Positions 8,084 through 15,749 are shown, counted from the stretch's first letter. The stretch: 64,000 nucleotides of DNA from Bacillota bacterium (GCA_023390815.1 JAEWCC010000057.1:61631-125630), one strand, 5' to 3'. Notes: generated from the sequence alone by a model not told the origin. Numbers and translations are program-made.

Positions 8084-8638
8084 TTACACCCCAAAATGCG
8101 TCTTCGCAGCGGCATCCGCTGCGGCCTGGTCGGTGGCGTTGGCTTGATGCGCATACGCCTTGATCTCGATCTTTCCATTGCTGAGCAGCGCGATGTTGGC
8201 TTCGGTAACTGCCGTTGAACTTACTGTAACAGTCGTAAAAACAGACGTAAGCGGCTGATCCGCAGGGTTCAGCGTAACAACGGCTTTATAGCGATAAACC
8301 GTCTTGGTGCCGCTGGTGGCGATCGGTGTCCAATCGGAATGAACATTCAGCGTTACCGCATCGGCAATCTTGCCATTCAGTTGGTTATCCACCATCGCGT
8401 ACACATAGCAGTCCTCACTGCCTGCCGTCACTTTGATTGTGGGATTCTTGGCAATAACCGCGCCGGGATAAAGTTTGCTGCCATCGCTCCATGCCGGTTC
8501 GTCCAACGTAATAGCGATGTTGCCTACTGTGAATGTGTTGCTCACTGATGCTGAAGCAGTCAGCCAGGCGATGGTTCCGCCCGCAGCCAGCACGCATACC
8601 AACGCGATAGCGGCCACAATCATCAAACGTTTTCTCAT
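8084..8638 (-). CDS. TasA-like protein with SipW-type signal peptide (first in operon order)
   Basis: 184 residues. The signal region MRKRLMIVAAIALVCVLAAG runs into GTIAWLTASASVSNTFTVGNIAITLDEP, nearly the same junction as the second paralogue. The mature part is beta-rich and keeps the YPGAVIAKNPTIKV block, but the NTG and D-G-Y-Y-Y blocks of the others are altered (AGSEDCYVYAMV, KTVYRYKAVV), so it is the most divergent in its second half. It begins 29 bases after sipW, with an AGGAG site before the ATG. Position directly after the peptidase suggests it is the main early substrate; major fibre subunit is inference. Confidence 0.85.
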   Translation of the reverse strand: MRKRLMIVAAIALVCVLAAGGTIAWLTASASVSNTFTVGNIAITLDEPAWSDGSKLYPGAVIAKNPTIKVTAGSEDCYVYAMVDNQLNGKIADAVTLNVHSDWTPIATSGTKTVYRYKAVVTLNPADQPLTSVFTTVTVSSTAVTEANIALLSNGKIEIKAYAHQANATDQAAADAAAKTHFGV

Positions 8639-8667
8639 ATGATTTCTCCTTCTAGTTCCATAAAGCT

Positions 8668-9261
8668 TTACTTTACGGTTAATTCACGCTTAACAGCAGC
8701 CCTTGCGCCCCTGCGATGCTTTTGGGAATCCGCTTTGCTATCCTCGGCAATGCCTTCTTCATCGCAGCCGCCTTGTTTACCCGCTTTCGTGACAAGACCC
8801 GGCAAAAAGGTCATCGCAAGGATCACCACAGCGGTTAGAATCGCGATAAAGAGCCCGGGCGGTGTCGTAATGGCATTCGCAATATACCCGAGTACGGGAA
8901 TTGAAAAAGCCGGAATACCGATCAATCGATCGAAGTATACCGGCTGGCCGTCGGCGGCTTCGTTGGCATCTCCCTTGGTATAGAAACAGCTGTTCTCGGC
9001 GTCGATGCGAATAACCCGGTGGGTGGCCACCATCGTCGTATTATCCAGATGAAATGTGATCGCATCGCCGACGCGCACCTCCTGGGCTTCTGTCGGCTTG
9101 ACGTATATCAAAGCGCCTACCGGATAAGCAGGCGACATGCTGCCGCTCAGCACGGCATAGGGCTGCACACCCACAAGCCTTACTCCCACAAGTAAAATCG
9201 CAAGCACCACCATCACGATAACCAGAATTGTGGTAGCCACATTCCACACTTTTTTCAGCAC
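8668..9261 (-). CDS. sipW: Signal peptidase I, SipW (ER) type
   Basis: 197 residues. Membrane protease that removes the unusual signal peptides of TasA-like proteins. An N-terminal membrane segment (about 8-30) precedes LSGSMSP with the nucleophile S41. The general base is His (THRV, H81) rather than Lys, and KGDAN (D98) follows; this Ser-His-Asp pattern is that of ER-type/SipW peptidases. A second membrane segment (about 128-150) and a basic tail close the protein. The start is a GTG with AAGGAG about ten bases upstream. It is the first gene of the cluster and has its own strong promoter. Four of the seven downstream proteins carry the matching signal type, which supports a dedicated export pathway. 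Confidence 0.93.
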   Translation of the reverse strand: MLKKVWNVATTILVIVMVVLAILLVGVRLVGVQPYAVLSGSMSPAYPVGALIYVKPTEAQEVRVGDAITFHLDNTTMVATHRVIRIDAENSCFYTKGDANEAADGQPVYFDRLIGIPAFSIPVLGYIANAITTPPGLFIAILTAVVILAMTFLPGLVTKAGKQGGCDEEGIAEDSKADSQKHRRGARAAVKRELTVK

Positions 9262-9313
9262 AGTGCGGTTTTCTCCTTCGCTTCATTCATACGTTTCACT
9301 GGAGCCAAGGATA

Positions 9314-9358
9314 ATTATAAGGAGCTCGGTAAATATTGTTAATGACTTTTATTGTCAT
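9314..9358 (-). promoter_or_regulatory. Promoter and upstream inverted repeat of the sipW cluster
   Basis: On the minus strand: TTAACA (9337-9342), 17-base spacer, TATAAT (9314-9319), about 52 bases before the sipW GTG. Touching the -35 box is an inverted repeat ATGAC/GTCAT (9342-9346 and 9354-9358), a candidate regulator site. No regulator gene of the SinR/SlrR kind is visible next to it. Confidence 0.65.
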
Positions 9359-9505
9359 AACCAGTAGGAGGTTTTATATGATTATGGGTTAATATGGGTC
9401 GGGATAAGAGAAAAATGAGGGTAGTATAGTAATTAAGTCGAATCACCCGCTACGCCATTAATTTTTATGAACCTGATTGCCTTTACACCGTATAAGTATG
9501 TCCAA

Positions 9506-10228
9506 CTACACGGTTTTGCGATGCCTGCGAATACGTCCGGGCAATACGATGTAAACATACCAAAAATCCCGGAATTTCAATCCGTTGCCCGGCTTGCCGA
9601 AAACCCTGTGCTTGCCGGCCGCAGTTCGCGGGCTGCAATAAAATATCAGCGTCCTGCCAATGAACGTTACCAGCCCCGTTCTTTGCGCGGCGGCGAGAAA
9701 CCAGTAGTCCGGTAAACCATGCGGCAGGACAGGCAGCGCAGTGTTGAGTATTTCCCGGCGAAACGCCATGCAACACCCAACAGCCCGGTTATGAAAAAGG
9801 CAGGAAAACAAATCGGGCCGGAAACGGTGCCCCAGCAGCGAACCTTTAAGTTCATTGAGATCGCCATCGACCACCACCGCGTCATGCACCACCGCCGTCG
9901 CGCCTTCCTGAAGCGCAGCAAGGCAGGCTGCGCGCTTACCCGGATGCCAGGTATCGCACGAGTCGGCAAGAAATATAAACTCGCCGCTGGCTTGCCGGAG
10001 CGCGGCGTTGAGTCTTTCCGGCAAAGTCGCCCCCGTGATGACAGCCGCACGCACTCCGTTCACAAGACCGTTAAAGGAACCATCCTCTTCTTGATCTCGG
10101 GCGACGAGTAAAATCTCGTCGTCTGAACCCATCTGTCCCGTTACCGATTCAAGCCGCCTCGCCAGTCCGCGGTCTGCGCTGCCCATCAACATAATGACCG
10201 AGACACGTTCTTTTTGTTCGTTGCCCAC
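9506..10228 (-). CDS. Family 2-like glycosyltransferase
   Basis: 240 residues. The N-terminus RVSVIMLMGSADRGLARRLESV and the block LNAALRQASGEFIFLADSCDTWHPGKRAACLAAL match the nucleotide-binding half of GT-A fold, family 2 transferases, where the usual motif is A-x-G-x-Y-I-x-F-L-D-x-D-D. Here the acidic pair reads DSCD, a slight departure. The protein is short for the family and lacks a clear C-terminal acceptor part, so it may be specialised or decayed. GTG start with GAGGA upstream. Stands alone behind the sipW promoter region; a role in surface glycan synthesis is only suggested by nearby tagO and surface proteins. Confidence 0.65.
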   Translation of the reverse strand: MGNEQKERVSVIMLMGSADRGLARRLESVTGQMGSDDEILLVARDQEEDGSFNGLVNGVRAAVITGATLPERLNAALRQASGEFIFLADSCDTWHPGKRAACLAALQEGATAVVHDAVVVDGDLNELKGSLLGHRFRPDLFSCLFHNRAVGCCMAFRREILNTALPVLPHGLPDYWFLAAAQRTGLVTFIGRTLIFYCSPRTAAGKHRVFGKPGNGLKFRDFWYVYIVLPGRIRRHRKTV

Positions 10229-10294
10229 TTCGTTCCTCTTTCGTCACGTATATCAGTTTTGGCAACGAATACGGTATTTACACAGTCCGCTCCA

Positions 10295-10337
10295 ATAAAA
10301 AAGCAGCGGCACTCGTTTACGGAGGCAGCTGCCTTTT
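10295..10337 (-). terminator. Terminator after the 10348-10896 gene
   Basis: On the minus strand an imperfect GCAGC/GCTGC stem is followed by TTTTTTATT. The stem contains a bulge and a long loop, so it is less certain than other terminators here. Confidence 0.45.
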
Positions 10338-10347
10338 ATCTGCGCCT

Positions 10348-10896
10348 CTATTCCTTTGCAGAGGTCAGAATATCTTTTATATGGCTCAGCACGAACCGCT
10401 GCGCCTCGTGTTTGTACAACACCGCAAGGTACCGGCCAGAAGGGCCTTCCCGCATTTCGGTGAAAAGGCCGATACCCGCACCTTTTGGCGTAACCTCCTT
10501 GCGACTCTTCCCTTCCGCATCGGCAACGGATTTCAGATAGCCTTCGTGTACCAGCCATCCGGTTACCGCAGCCGGACTCAGTCTCTTTCTGTCGGGCACC
10601 GCTTCGCTGACTGCTTTGAGCAGCGCGGTGATGTTTACCGGTTCATTTGCTGTCGAAACCCGGCTGAGTTCTTCGTCGGATATATGGAAAGCAGGGAGCG
10701 ATTCCGCGGACTTTTTTCCGTGTTCCCCGATCAATCCGGATAACACGCCCGCAACATAGAAAAAGCAGCGTGCAAGCCGCACGTTATTCAGCACCGTATC
10801 CTGCGGAAGCGCCGTGTCCGTGAAAGGATCGATCCCCTCCGCAAGCTTTGCGATATACTGCTGCGCCCGAACCAGCTTGTCCAGTTCCGTTATCAT
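10348..10896 (-). CDS. Conserved hypothetical protein with winged-helix-like part
   Basis: 182 residues, soluble, no signal peptide or membrane segment. I do not recognise the family with certainty. Residues about 90-150 (NITALLKAVSEAV...LSPAAVTGWLVHEGYLKSV...KEVTPKGAGIGL) look like a small helix-turn-helix/wing unit of the kind used for anti-repressor or nucleic-acid binding, followed by a conserved-looking tail (GRYLAVLYKHEAQRFVLSHI). It has its own consensus promoter and a GGAGG site before the ATG, so it is expressed as a single gene. Function unknown. Confidence 0.6.
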   Translation of the reverse strand: MITELDKLVRAQQYIAKLAEGIDPFTDTALPQDTVLNNVRLARCFFYVAGVLSGLIGEHGKKSAESLPAFHISDEELSRVSTANEPVNITALLKAVSEAVPDRKRLSPAAVTGWLVHEGYLKSVADAEGKSRKEVTPKGAGIGLFTEMREGPSGRYLAVLYKHEAQRFVLSHIKDILTSAKE

Positions 10897-10923
10897 GCTG
10901 ACGCCTCCGTTCTATTTTGTCAT

Positions 10924-10952
10924 ATTATATCACTTTCGCTTCTGCTCATCAA
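10924..10952 (-). promoter_or_regulatory. Promoter of the 10348-10896 gene
   Basis: Minus strand: TTGATG (10947-10952), 17-base spacer, TATAAT (10924-10929), close upstream of a GGAGG site and ATG at 10896. Confidence 0.7.
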
Positions 10953-10991
10953 ACAAATGTTCGCAGTCTTATGGTTAAGGTGCACATCACC

Positions 10992-11016
10992 AAAAAAGGG
11001 CCCCTACGAGGCCCTT
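10992..11016 (-). terminator. Terminator of the M14 peptidase gene
   Basis: Minus-strand stem AAGGGCC/GGCCCTT (10996-11002 with 11010-11016) followed by six T residues, eleven bases after the stop codon. Confidence 0.85.
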
Positions 11017-11026
11017 GTGTATCGTA

Positions 11027-12298
11027 TTATACCGTCGCCGCGTAAAGCAGCATCGGCAGGTTATCGGCGTAGATGCCGTCAAACTGGGATATGGGCAGCG
11101 GGTTTTTGCCCCGCCCCACCTCGATGGTATAACCCGGCCTGCGGTAATCCTGAATAAACCAGTCCTTGTACCCCGCGTACGAGGCGATGCCTTCCGGCGC
11201 GGCCAGTTCGTACCCGCTGAGCGCGGACAGCTGCTGTCCGATCGTCTCGGCTTCGGGCGGCGCAAGGTTCTCAAAGTCCCAGAATATCACTTCACCCTGG
11301 CTATGGTAAGCCATGACGAGCCTCGGATTGATTCGGCGCGTAAAATCGACCATCGCGCGCGTCTCAGGCTCGGATTCCGCGTAAGGCCCGGAAAATCGGG
11401 TAGGTCCCGGCCCCGTGATACCCATCGCCGCTTCGGCCTGCTTGGATGCCTCCCACGCGGCGTTATAGTTATGGTTCAGATCGACGCCCCGAATGTTGGC
11501 CTGCCAGTCACGCGAAAAATCCGAGCTGCCGTTGTTCCAGCGGATAAGCCGGTCATAATACGGGTTGCTCCGCTGCAAACCGTCGATCACGAGATCGACG
11601 CTGTCCGGGTTGACCATCGGGATGATGTAGATGCTGACGCTGTTCCACATATCCGCGGGCTCAAAGCTGTCCAGACGCTGGCCGAGCGCGTAGGCCTTCG
11701 CATAGTCTTCGGCAAACTTCATGAGTACCGGCGACGTGATCCACTCGAGCGAATGATGCGCTGCGTTATACAACACGGTCTTCTGCCCCGTGCCGAGCCG
11801 CAGATAGGGAAGCTTCTTTCCCAGCACACTGGTTCCGATGGTTCCCGTCTCGATGAACGGGTAGCGCGCTTTGAGCCCCTGCACATCGCGCTTCAGCACG
11901 GCGTATGTATAGCCGATGTTCGTATCCACCACCTCAAAATCGAATGGCACCACGATTCGCTGACCTGCCGTGAGCTTCTGGGGATTCACGCCGGGGTTCG
12001 CTGTGGTGATCAGCATCAATCGCGTACCGAATTTCTGTGCGATGGCATATAACGTATCCCCCGGACGAATGGTGTACATGTCATACCCCAATAAAAAGGG
12101 TTCCATGGCGCGCCATGTGTTCGCGCCGATCACGCCGTCCGGCATGAGACCGGCATCGCGCTGGAACGCCACGACTGCGGTTTTCATGCGCAGCCCGAAC
12201 CGTCCGTCCACCGGCCCCGGATCGTACCCCAGCTTTTCAAGCAGCGCCTGTACCTCCATCACGTCCGAGCCAGCCGTACCCATCCGCAACACCCGCAT
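11027..12298 (-). CDS. Peptidoglycan-binding/LysM zinc carboxypeptidase (M14 family, gamma-D-glutamyl-diamino acid endopeptidase type)
   Basis: 423 residues. Domain order: peptidoglycan-binding domain 1 (about 8-66), LysM (about 74-118, YTIRPGDTLYAIAQKFG), then an M14 catalytic domain. Zinc ligands are the H-x-x-E in HHSLE (H182, E185) and a later His in MAYHSQG; the catalytic Glu is in YTIEVGRG near residue 395. The layout matches endopeptidase I of bacilli, which cuts the gamma-D-Glu to diaminopimelate bond in wall peptides, often in spores or muropeptide recycling. There is no signal peptide, as in several family members, so it may act in the forespore/mother-cell compartment or cytoplasm. 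Single gene with its own terminator. Confidence 0.9.
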   Translation of the reverse strand: MRVLRMGTAGSDVMEVQALLEKLGYDPGPVDGRFGLRMKTAVVAFQRDAGLMPDGVIGANTWRAMEPFLLGYDMYTIRPGDTLYAIAQKFGTRLMLITTANPGVNPQKLTAGQRIVVPFDFEVVDTNIGYTYAVLKRDVQGLKARYPFIETGTIGTSVLGKKLPYLRLGTGQKTVLYNAAHHSLEWITSPVLMKFAEDYAKAYALGQRLDSFEPADMWNSVSIYIIPMVNPDSVDLVIDGLQRSNPYYDRLIRWNNGSSDFSRDWQANIRGVDLNHNYNAAWEASKQAEAAMGITGPGPTRFSGPYAESEPETRAMVDFTRRINPRLVMAYHSQGEVIFWDFENLAPPEAETIGQQLSALSGYELAAPEGIASYAGYKDWFIQDYRRPGYTIEVGRGKNPLPISQFDGIYADNLPMLLYAATV

Positions 12299-12466
12299 CG
12301 CCGAACCCCCCCTTTGCCTTCCTATCCATATGGTATTCAGCGCTGTTGCGATATGTTATCGCCACCTGGAATACAGCACTGCCCTGTCTCAATAAAAACG
12401 CCCGACGGTATATGATATGCCGCCAGGCTGTCGACGATTTTGCCTGTCTTTCTGACAGTCGTTTTT

Positions 12467-13081
12467 TCACGATTCTTCGGCCCATCCAAGCCATTCTGTC
12501 ACCTCCGCAAGCCCCTTCCGGGCCCTCGCGGCCGGTTGCTCCTCCGGATAACCAAATGACATTGCCGCAATCATCTCCCCTTCCGTATCCAGCCACTTTG
12601 TCAGTTGTTTATAGGCAAAGAAGATGTCGCAAATCCATAAGCTTCCCAAGCCGCACTCGATAGCAGCCAGCGCCATATTCTGCATCGTGGCTCCAATCGA
12701 TTGGATATTGGCAATATCATAAACTCTGTCTTCCGCGGCAAGCGCTTGATAAAGGGAAAATCCTTGCGTATTCAGCACGATCAAAGTAACCGGAGCCTGC
12801 CGCATGATCCGCACCGTGTTCTGCGCACCGGCAAGGTACTGTCTGCTTTGAGGCAGTATGCCCTGTCCGACGATCTCGTCCCGTATCCCTCTTTCCATAG
12901 TATCCAACAGAGAATTTTTTGCGTCTCCTGTTGCCACGACAAATTTCCACGGCTGTCTGTTCTTTGCCGACGGCGCTTGCATTCCTGCCCCGATAATATG
13001 CTCAATAACTTCCTTTGAAACGGGTCGGTTGGAATATTTCCGTATGCTTCTTCGGTCATATATCGCTTGTATTGTTTCCAT
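12467..13081 (-). CDS. Nitroreductase family FMN enzyme
   Basis: 204 residues. Reduces nitro groups, quinones or related electrophiles with NAD(P)H through FMN. The N-terminal IYDRRSIRKYSNRPVSKEVIEHIIGAGMQAPSAKNRQPW block is the FMN-binding signature, and a later GLGSLWICDI segment is also typical. AGGAGGG five bases before the ATG at 13081 decides the start. It follows the zinc-ribbon gene after 25 bases and appears to be the last gene of the TetR-controlled operon, so it may act on the inducing compound. Physiological substrate unknown. Confidence 0.88.
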   Translation of the reverse strand: METIQAIYDRRSIRKYSNRPVSKEVIEHIIGAGMQAPSAKNRQPWKFVVATGDAKNSLLDTMERGIRDEIVGQGILPQSRQYLAGAQNTVRIMRQAPVTLIVLNTQGFSLYQALAAEDRVYDIANIQSIGATMQNMALAAIECGLGSLWICDIFFAYKQLTKWLDTEGEMIAAMSFGYPEEQPAARARKGLAEVTEWLGWAEES

Positions 13082-13106
13082 GAACCCTCCTGATGGGTAC
13101 CGCCAT

Positions 13107-13367
13107 TTAATCTTTTCTATAATCCTCCGCCATGTCCTTCCACGCCGGAAGCTTGGCCAGCGTACGGACGGCCAGCTCGTGCGCGGCTTTCTCATCAAAG
13201 CCCTGGGTGCGCACGATGAACGCTGTCGTGCCTTTGAGCTTTTCGGGATACGATTGCATCGAGCCGTCCGGCCTTGCACAGTATACGCAATAATCCTTGC
13301 TCGTATCGCCGCCGGGGAAATCCTCCGGCTTGGTCATGGGCATTCCGCAGGCAATGCAGATTTTCAT
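13107..13367 (-). CDS. Small zinc-ribbon protein
   Basis: 86 residues. Two CxxC knuckles (CIACGMPM at 4-11 and CVYCARPDG at 27-35) fit the putative zinc-ribbon family found in many Firmicutes, followed by a helical tail. Function of the family is not established. The ATG overlaps the stop of the carboxymuconolactone-decarboxylase-like gene by four bases, so translation is coupled; GGAGAG lies before it. Context within a TetR-led redox operon suggests a role in handling an electrophile or metal, which is inference. Confidence 0.8.
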   Translation of the reverse strand: MKICIACGMPMTKPEDFPGGDTSKDYCVYCARPDGSMQSYPEKLKGTTAFIVRTQGFDEKAAHELAVRTLAKLPAWKDMAEDYRKD

Positions 13368-13696
13368 GATGAACTCTCCTTTCCCTCGCTTTGATCGTAC
13401 GCCGCAAGCGCCGGTGCGAGGCAGCGCATCACGCCCGAGACACCCGACACCGTAAGCGTCAGCACGATTGCGCCGAGTATCTCCTCCCTTGTCGCGCCCG
13501 CCTGGCGGGCCATGGGCACATGGGCAGCCACGGCTGCCGCATCCCCCTGCGAAGCCTTGATGCCGATGTAGACAAGCTGCCGTGTTTTGGCATCGAGCCC
13601 GCCTGTTGCGCATACAGCCTGAATGAGCCCGTCAAACGTCTCCGCTGCCAGCGGCGCTTCGCGCCGGAACACGGCATACGGGTTCTGGTCCTGCAT
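13364..13696 (-). CDS. Carboxymuconolactone decarboxylase/AhpD-fold protein
   Basis: 110 residues, usual size for this family. DAKTRQLVYIGIKASQGDAAAVAAHVPMARQAGATREEIL is the family core. The CxxC redox pair of AhpD is absent, so peroxidase-linked disulphide chemistry is unlikely; members without it include true decarboxylases and proteins of unknown activity. It starts two bases after the preceding gene and overlaps the zinc-ribbon gene by four bases. Member of the TetR operon. Confidence 0.85.
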   Translation of the reverse strand: MQDQNPYAVFRREAPLAAETFDGLIQAVCATGGLDAKTRQLVYIGIKASQGDAAAVAAHVPMARQAGATREEILGAIVLTLTVSGVSGVMRCLAPALAAYDQSEGKESSS

Positions 13697-13698
13697 AA

Positions 13699-13896
13699 CT
13701 ACCTCCTATGATACGGGTCTACCCCGAGTTTGATCATTTCCGCGACGCCGAGTTTTGTCAGATTAAAATGCTTCGGATCGTCCTCTCTCGGTTCGAGCCA
13801 CCCGAGCGCCACCATGCGTTCAAACAGCCGGTTGCCCAGCGTACCGCCCAAATGTCCGAAGCAGCATTTTGCCGTCAGCAGTTTGTTTTCTATCAT
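13699..13896 (-). CDS. Stand-alone ArsR-type C-terminal domain protein
   Basis: 65 residues. The sequence AKCCFGHLGGTLGNRLFERMVALGWL...HFNLTKLGVAEMIKLGVD resembles the C-terminal domain of certain long ArsR-family regulators (pattern C-Y-D-H-L-A-G-x-L-G-V ... L-T-x-x-G ... L-G-I-D), but the N-terminal DNA-binding helix-turn-helix is missing. It begins inside the TetR stop (ATGA at 13893-13896) with AAGGAGG upstream, so it is a real, coupled gene rather than a fragment. The Cys pair (C11, C12) and His could sense a ligand or metal. Function unknown; a partner of TetR or a small sensor is speculation. Confidence 0.7.
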   Translation of the reverse strand: MIENKLLTAKCCFGHLGGTLGNRLFERMVALGWLEPREDDPKHFNLTKLGVAEMIKLGVDPYHRR

Positions 13897-14489
13897 GGTT
13901 TTTCCTCCTTGCCACAGCCGGCCGCCATGGCTAGAAAGAAGTTGATCAGTCTCTCCCCGTACCGGCGGATGACTTGTCCTTCCGGCGCGAAAAGGTCGCC
14001 ATTCGACAGGTAATAGTGCACCAGCCCTATCCAAGTATTGAACAGAAGGCTGGCATTCTGCGTCTCGCCGAATACTCGCGCGGCAGCCTGGCTGAAATGA
14101 AGCGATACGGCAGACTGAACGCCTATCCAGGCATCGCGCGCATCCTGCGGCAGCAGGCGGTTTTCGATCACAAGCCGCGTATAGAACGGCTCATAGTCCA
14201 TGATGCCTTGAAGATGCGCAGCCAAAAGCTCCCGAAGTGTGCCGTTGTTATCCGAAAGTTCATGGGTACAAGCCGCGATTTTGCCGCAGTAATGCGCCAC
14301 TACCTGTGTAATGAGCGTTTCCTGAGTTTCAAAATGAAGGAACACCGTACCATGGGATACGCCCGCCTTCTGCGCGATATCCGCCATGCGCGCCCCCAGT
14401 ATCCCCTTCTCGCTGAACACTTCATAGGCCGTATGCAGAAGCGCTTCCCGTGTTTGTTCTTTTTGCCGCTGTCGTGAGACTTTTTCCAT
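13893..14489 (-). CDS. TetR family transcriptional regulator
   Basis: 198 residues. The N-terminal TetR helix-turn-helix is clear: REALLHTAYEVFSEKGILGARMADIAQKAGVSHGTVFLHFETQETLI (about 14-60). The C-terminal ligand domain is helical and not assignable. It is the first gene of a tightly packed operon (TetR, ArsR-C-like, CMD-like, zinc ribbon, nitroreductase). Two identical palindromes lie between its promoter and start codon, so it very probably represses its own operon until a ligand binds. The inducing ligand is likely an electrophile or aromatic compound, judged only from the enzymes it controls. Confidence 0.92.
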   Translation of the reverse strand: MEKVSRQRQKEQTREALLHTAYEVFSEKGILGARMADIAQKAGVSHGTVFLHFETQETLITQVVAHYCGKIAACTHELSDNNGTLRELLAAHLQGIMDYEPFYTRLVIENRLLPQDARDAWIGVQSAVSLHFSQAAARVFGETQNASLLFNTWIGLVHYYLSNGDLFAPEGQVIRRYGERLINFFLAMAAGCGKEEKP

Positions 14490-14492
14490 TAA

Positions 14493-14521
14493 TGACTCCT
14501 AAGTCACTGACTTTATAGTCA
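14493..14521. promoter_or_regulatory. Two tandem TetR-type operators
   Basis: Two palindromes with identical arms, TGACT-N4-AGTCA, at 14493-14506 and 14508-14521, centre-to-centre 15 bases. The upstream one touches the -10 box of the TetR promoter and the other covers the start of the transcript, the expected layout for autorepression. Confidence 0.82.
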
Positions 14522-14548
14522 TTATAATACGTTCAGTAAAAAAGTCAA
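14521..14548 (-). promoter_or_regulatory. Promoter of the TetR operon
   Basis: Minus strand: TTGACT (14543-14548), 16-base spacer, TATAAT (14521-14526). Operators follow directly downstream. Confidence 0.82.
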
Positions 14549-14633
14549 ATAAAAAAACGGCCTTATCCGCATCGTTCAGAAGATTGTACTGGACAGATCA
14601 GGACATCCTCTTTGTACGCAATAATCTATACCT

Positions 14634-15749
14634 TTAAGAAGCGCTGTCAATGCCGGAGAAGTAACGAACAAAGCCCGCTGTCAAGCCGTCAACAATTTGC
14701 TTTTGATAGGCTTCCGTCACAAGCAGCCTGTCCTCCCCCTCGTTGGACATATACCCCATTTCGATATTGCATACCGGCAGCTTGGACCATCCAAAGCCCG
14801 TCTGGTCGTCACGGCTCTCGAGGCCTCTGCTGCTGTCTGCGCCTGTCGCTTCCCGCGTGCTTTCCAGCAGCGCATCCGCCAAACGTACGCTGTGCGCCAC
14901 AACGGAGGCGTCGTCCGTATCGAGTCCGCCTTCCTGCGGCACAAGAATGAACATGCCGTGTTCACTGGAGTCCGCACTGTAATTTGCATGGACACGCAGC
15001 CAGCAGTCCACCCCTGCCTCGTTCATCATCGCTGCGCGCTGCGCATTGGAGATATCGACATTGTGGGTTTCACGCGTCATCACCACCCGTGCGCCCAGCG
15101 CTTGCAGCGCGGCTTTCAGCTTGAGCGCCACCTGAAGATTCACGACATATTCGGGCACTCCAGTATATTGCCCTACAGTCCCTATGGATACCTTGTCCTT
15201 CATGATGTTGCTGTGTGGCGAAATCGGTTCCTGCTGCGGATTTGGCGTCTGCTGATGGCCCGGGTCGATGCCGATCACGAAGCCCGCCAGCGGCTGCTCC
15301 ACTGTAGCAGGAGGCTGCTGTGCATCATACCAGCGCTCCATAAGCGCCGCCGCTGTTTCGTCGTCGGCAACACCGGTCACCGGGAGCCCTGCGTATAGCT
15401 GGAAGTTACGTACCCCTACTTCAAGCTTTTCGCCATAGACTCCGTCCGCCTTTCCCGGATCGAATCCCAGCGCAATCAGCATGTCCTGCACATCTCTGAC
15501 GGTCTCTCCCGTATCACCCGGGTTGCACGCTGCCGCCTGCAGCAGCGGGGATTGCATAGGCGTGGGAATCGGCGTTGTGGCGGCAAGAGGCGGGGATGCC
15601 TCCTCTTTTTCAGGCTGCAGCCAGCCAAACCAGAGGGCTGCAAAAAGCAGCACCGGCACAAGCGCATATGCTGCGGCCTTGAGCCATTTTGCCCGAAGGG
15701 GGTAACGGAATCGCCGGAGAGATGAACCTGGCCGTTTGTATTGCTGCAT
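14634..15749 (-). CDS. N-acetylmuramoyl-L-alanine amidase (Amidase_3) with peptidoglycan-binding domain
   Basis: 371 residues. A basic N-terminus and one membrane segment (about 22-42) anchor it outside the membrane. A proline/threonine linker leads to a peptidoglycan-binding domain 1 (GETVRDVQDMLIALGFDPGKADGVYGEKL...), then the Amidase_3 zinc domain: GIDPGH, a Glu in PEYVVNLQVALKL, RVHAN, and the catalytic Glu in CNIEMGYMSN. It cuts the bond between N-acetylmuramic acid and L-Ala. AGGAG before the ATG at 15749 decides the start over an in-frame codon further upstream. Single gene, divergent from the sigma factor operon. Confidence 0.9.
   Translation of the reverse strand: MQQYKRPGSSLRRFRYPLRAKWLKAAAYALVPVLLFAALWFGWLQPEKEEASPPLAATTPIPTPMQSPLLQAAACNPGDTGETVRDVQDMLIALGFDPGKADGVYGEKLEVGVRNFQLYAGLPVTGVADDETAAALMERWYDAQQPPATVEQPLAGFVIGIDPGHQQTPNPQQEPISPHSNIMKDKVSIGTVGQYTGVPEYVVNLQVALKLKAALQALGARVVMTRETHNVDISNAQRAAMMNEAGVDCWLRVHANYSADSSEHGMFILVPQEGGLDTDDASVVAHSVRLADALLESTREATGADSSRGLESRDDQTGFGWSKLPVCNIEMGYMSNEGEDRLLVTEAYQKQIVDGLTAGFVRYFSGIDSAS

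Noticed and set aside
11015..12052. Long (345-codon) plus-strand frame opposite the M14 peptidase gene
   Set aside because: Antisense shadow of a gene with clear zinc and LysM motifs; composition is typical of a reversed coding strand.
12434..12467. Plus-strand terminator-like hairpin (CTGTC/GACAG with T run)
   Set aside because: No plus-strand gene ends here and on the minus strand, where the genes lie, the T run is missing; probably chance or a general hairpin.
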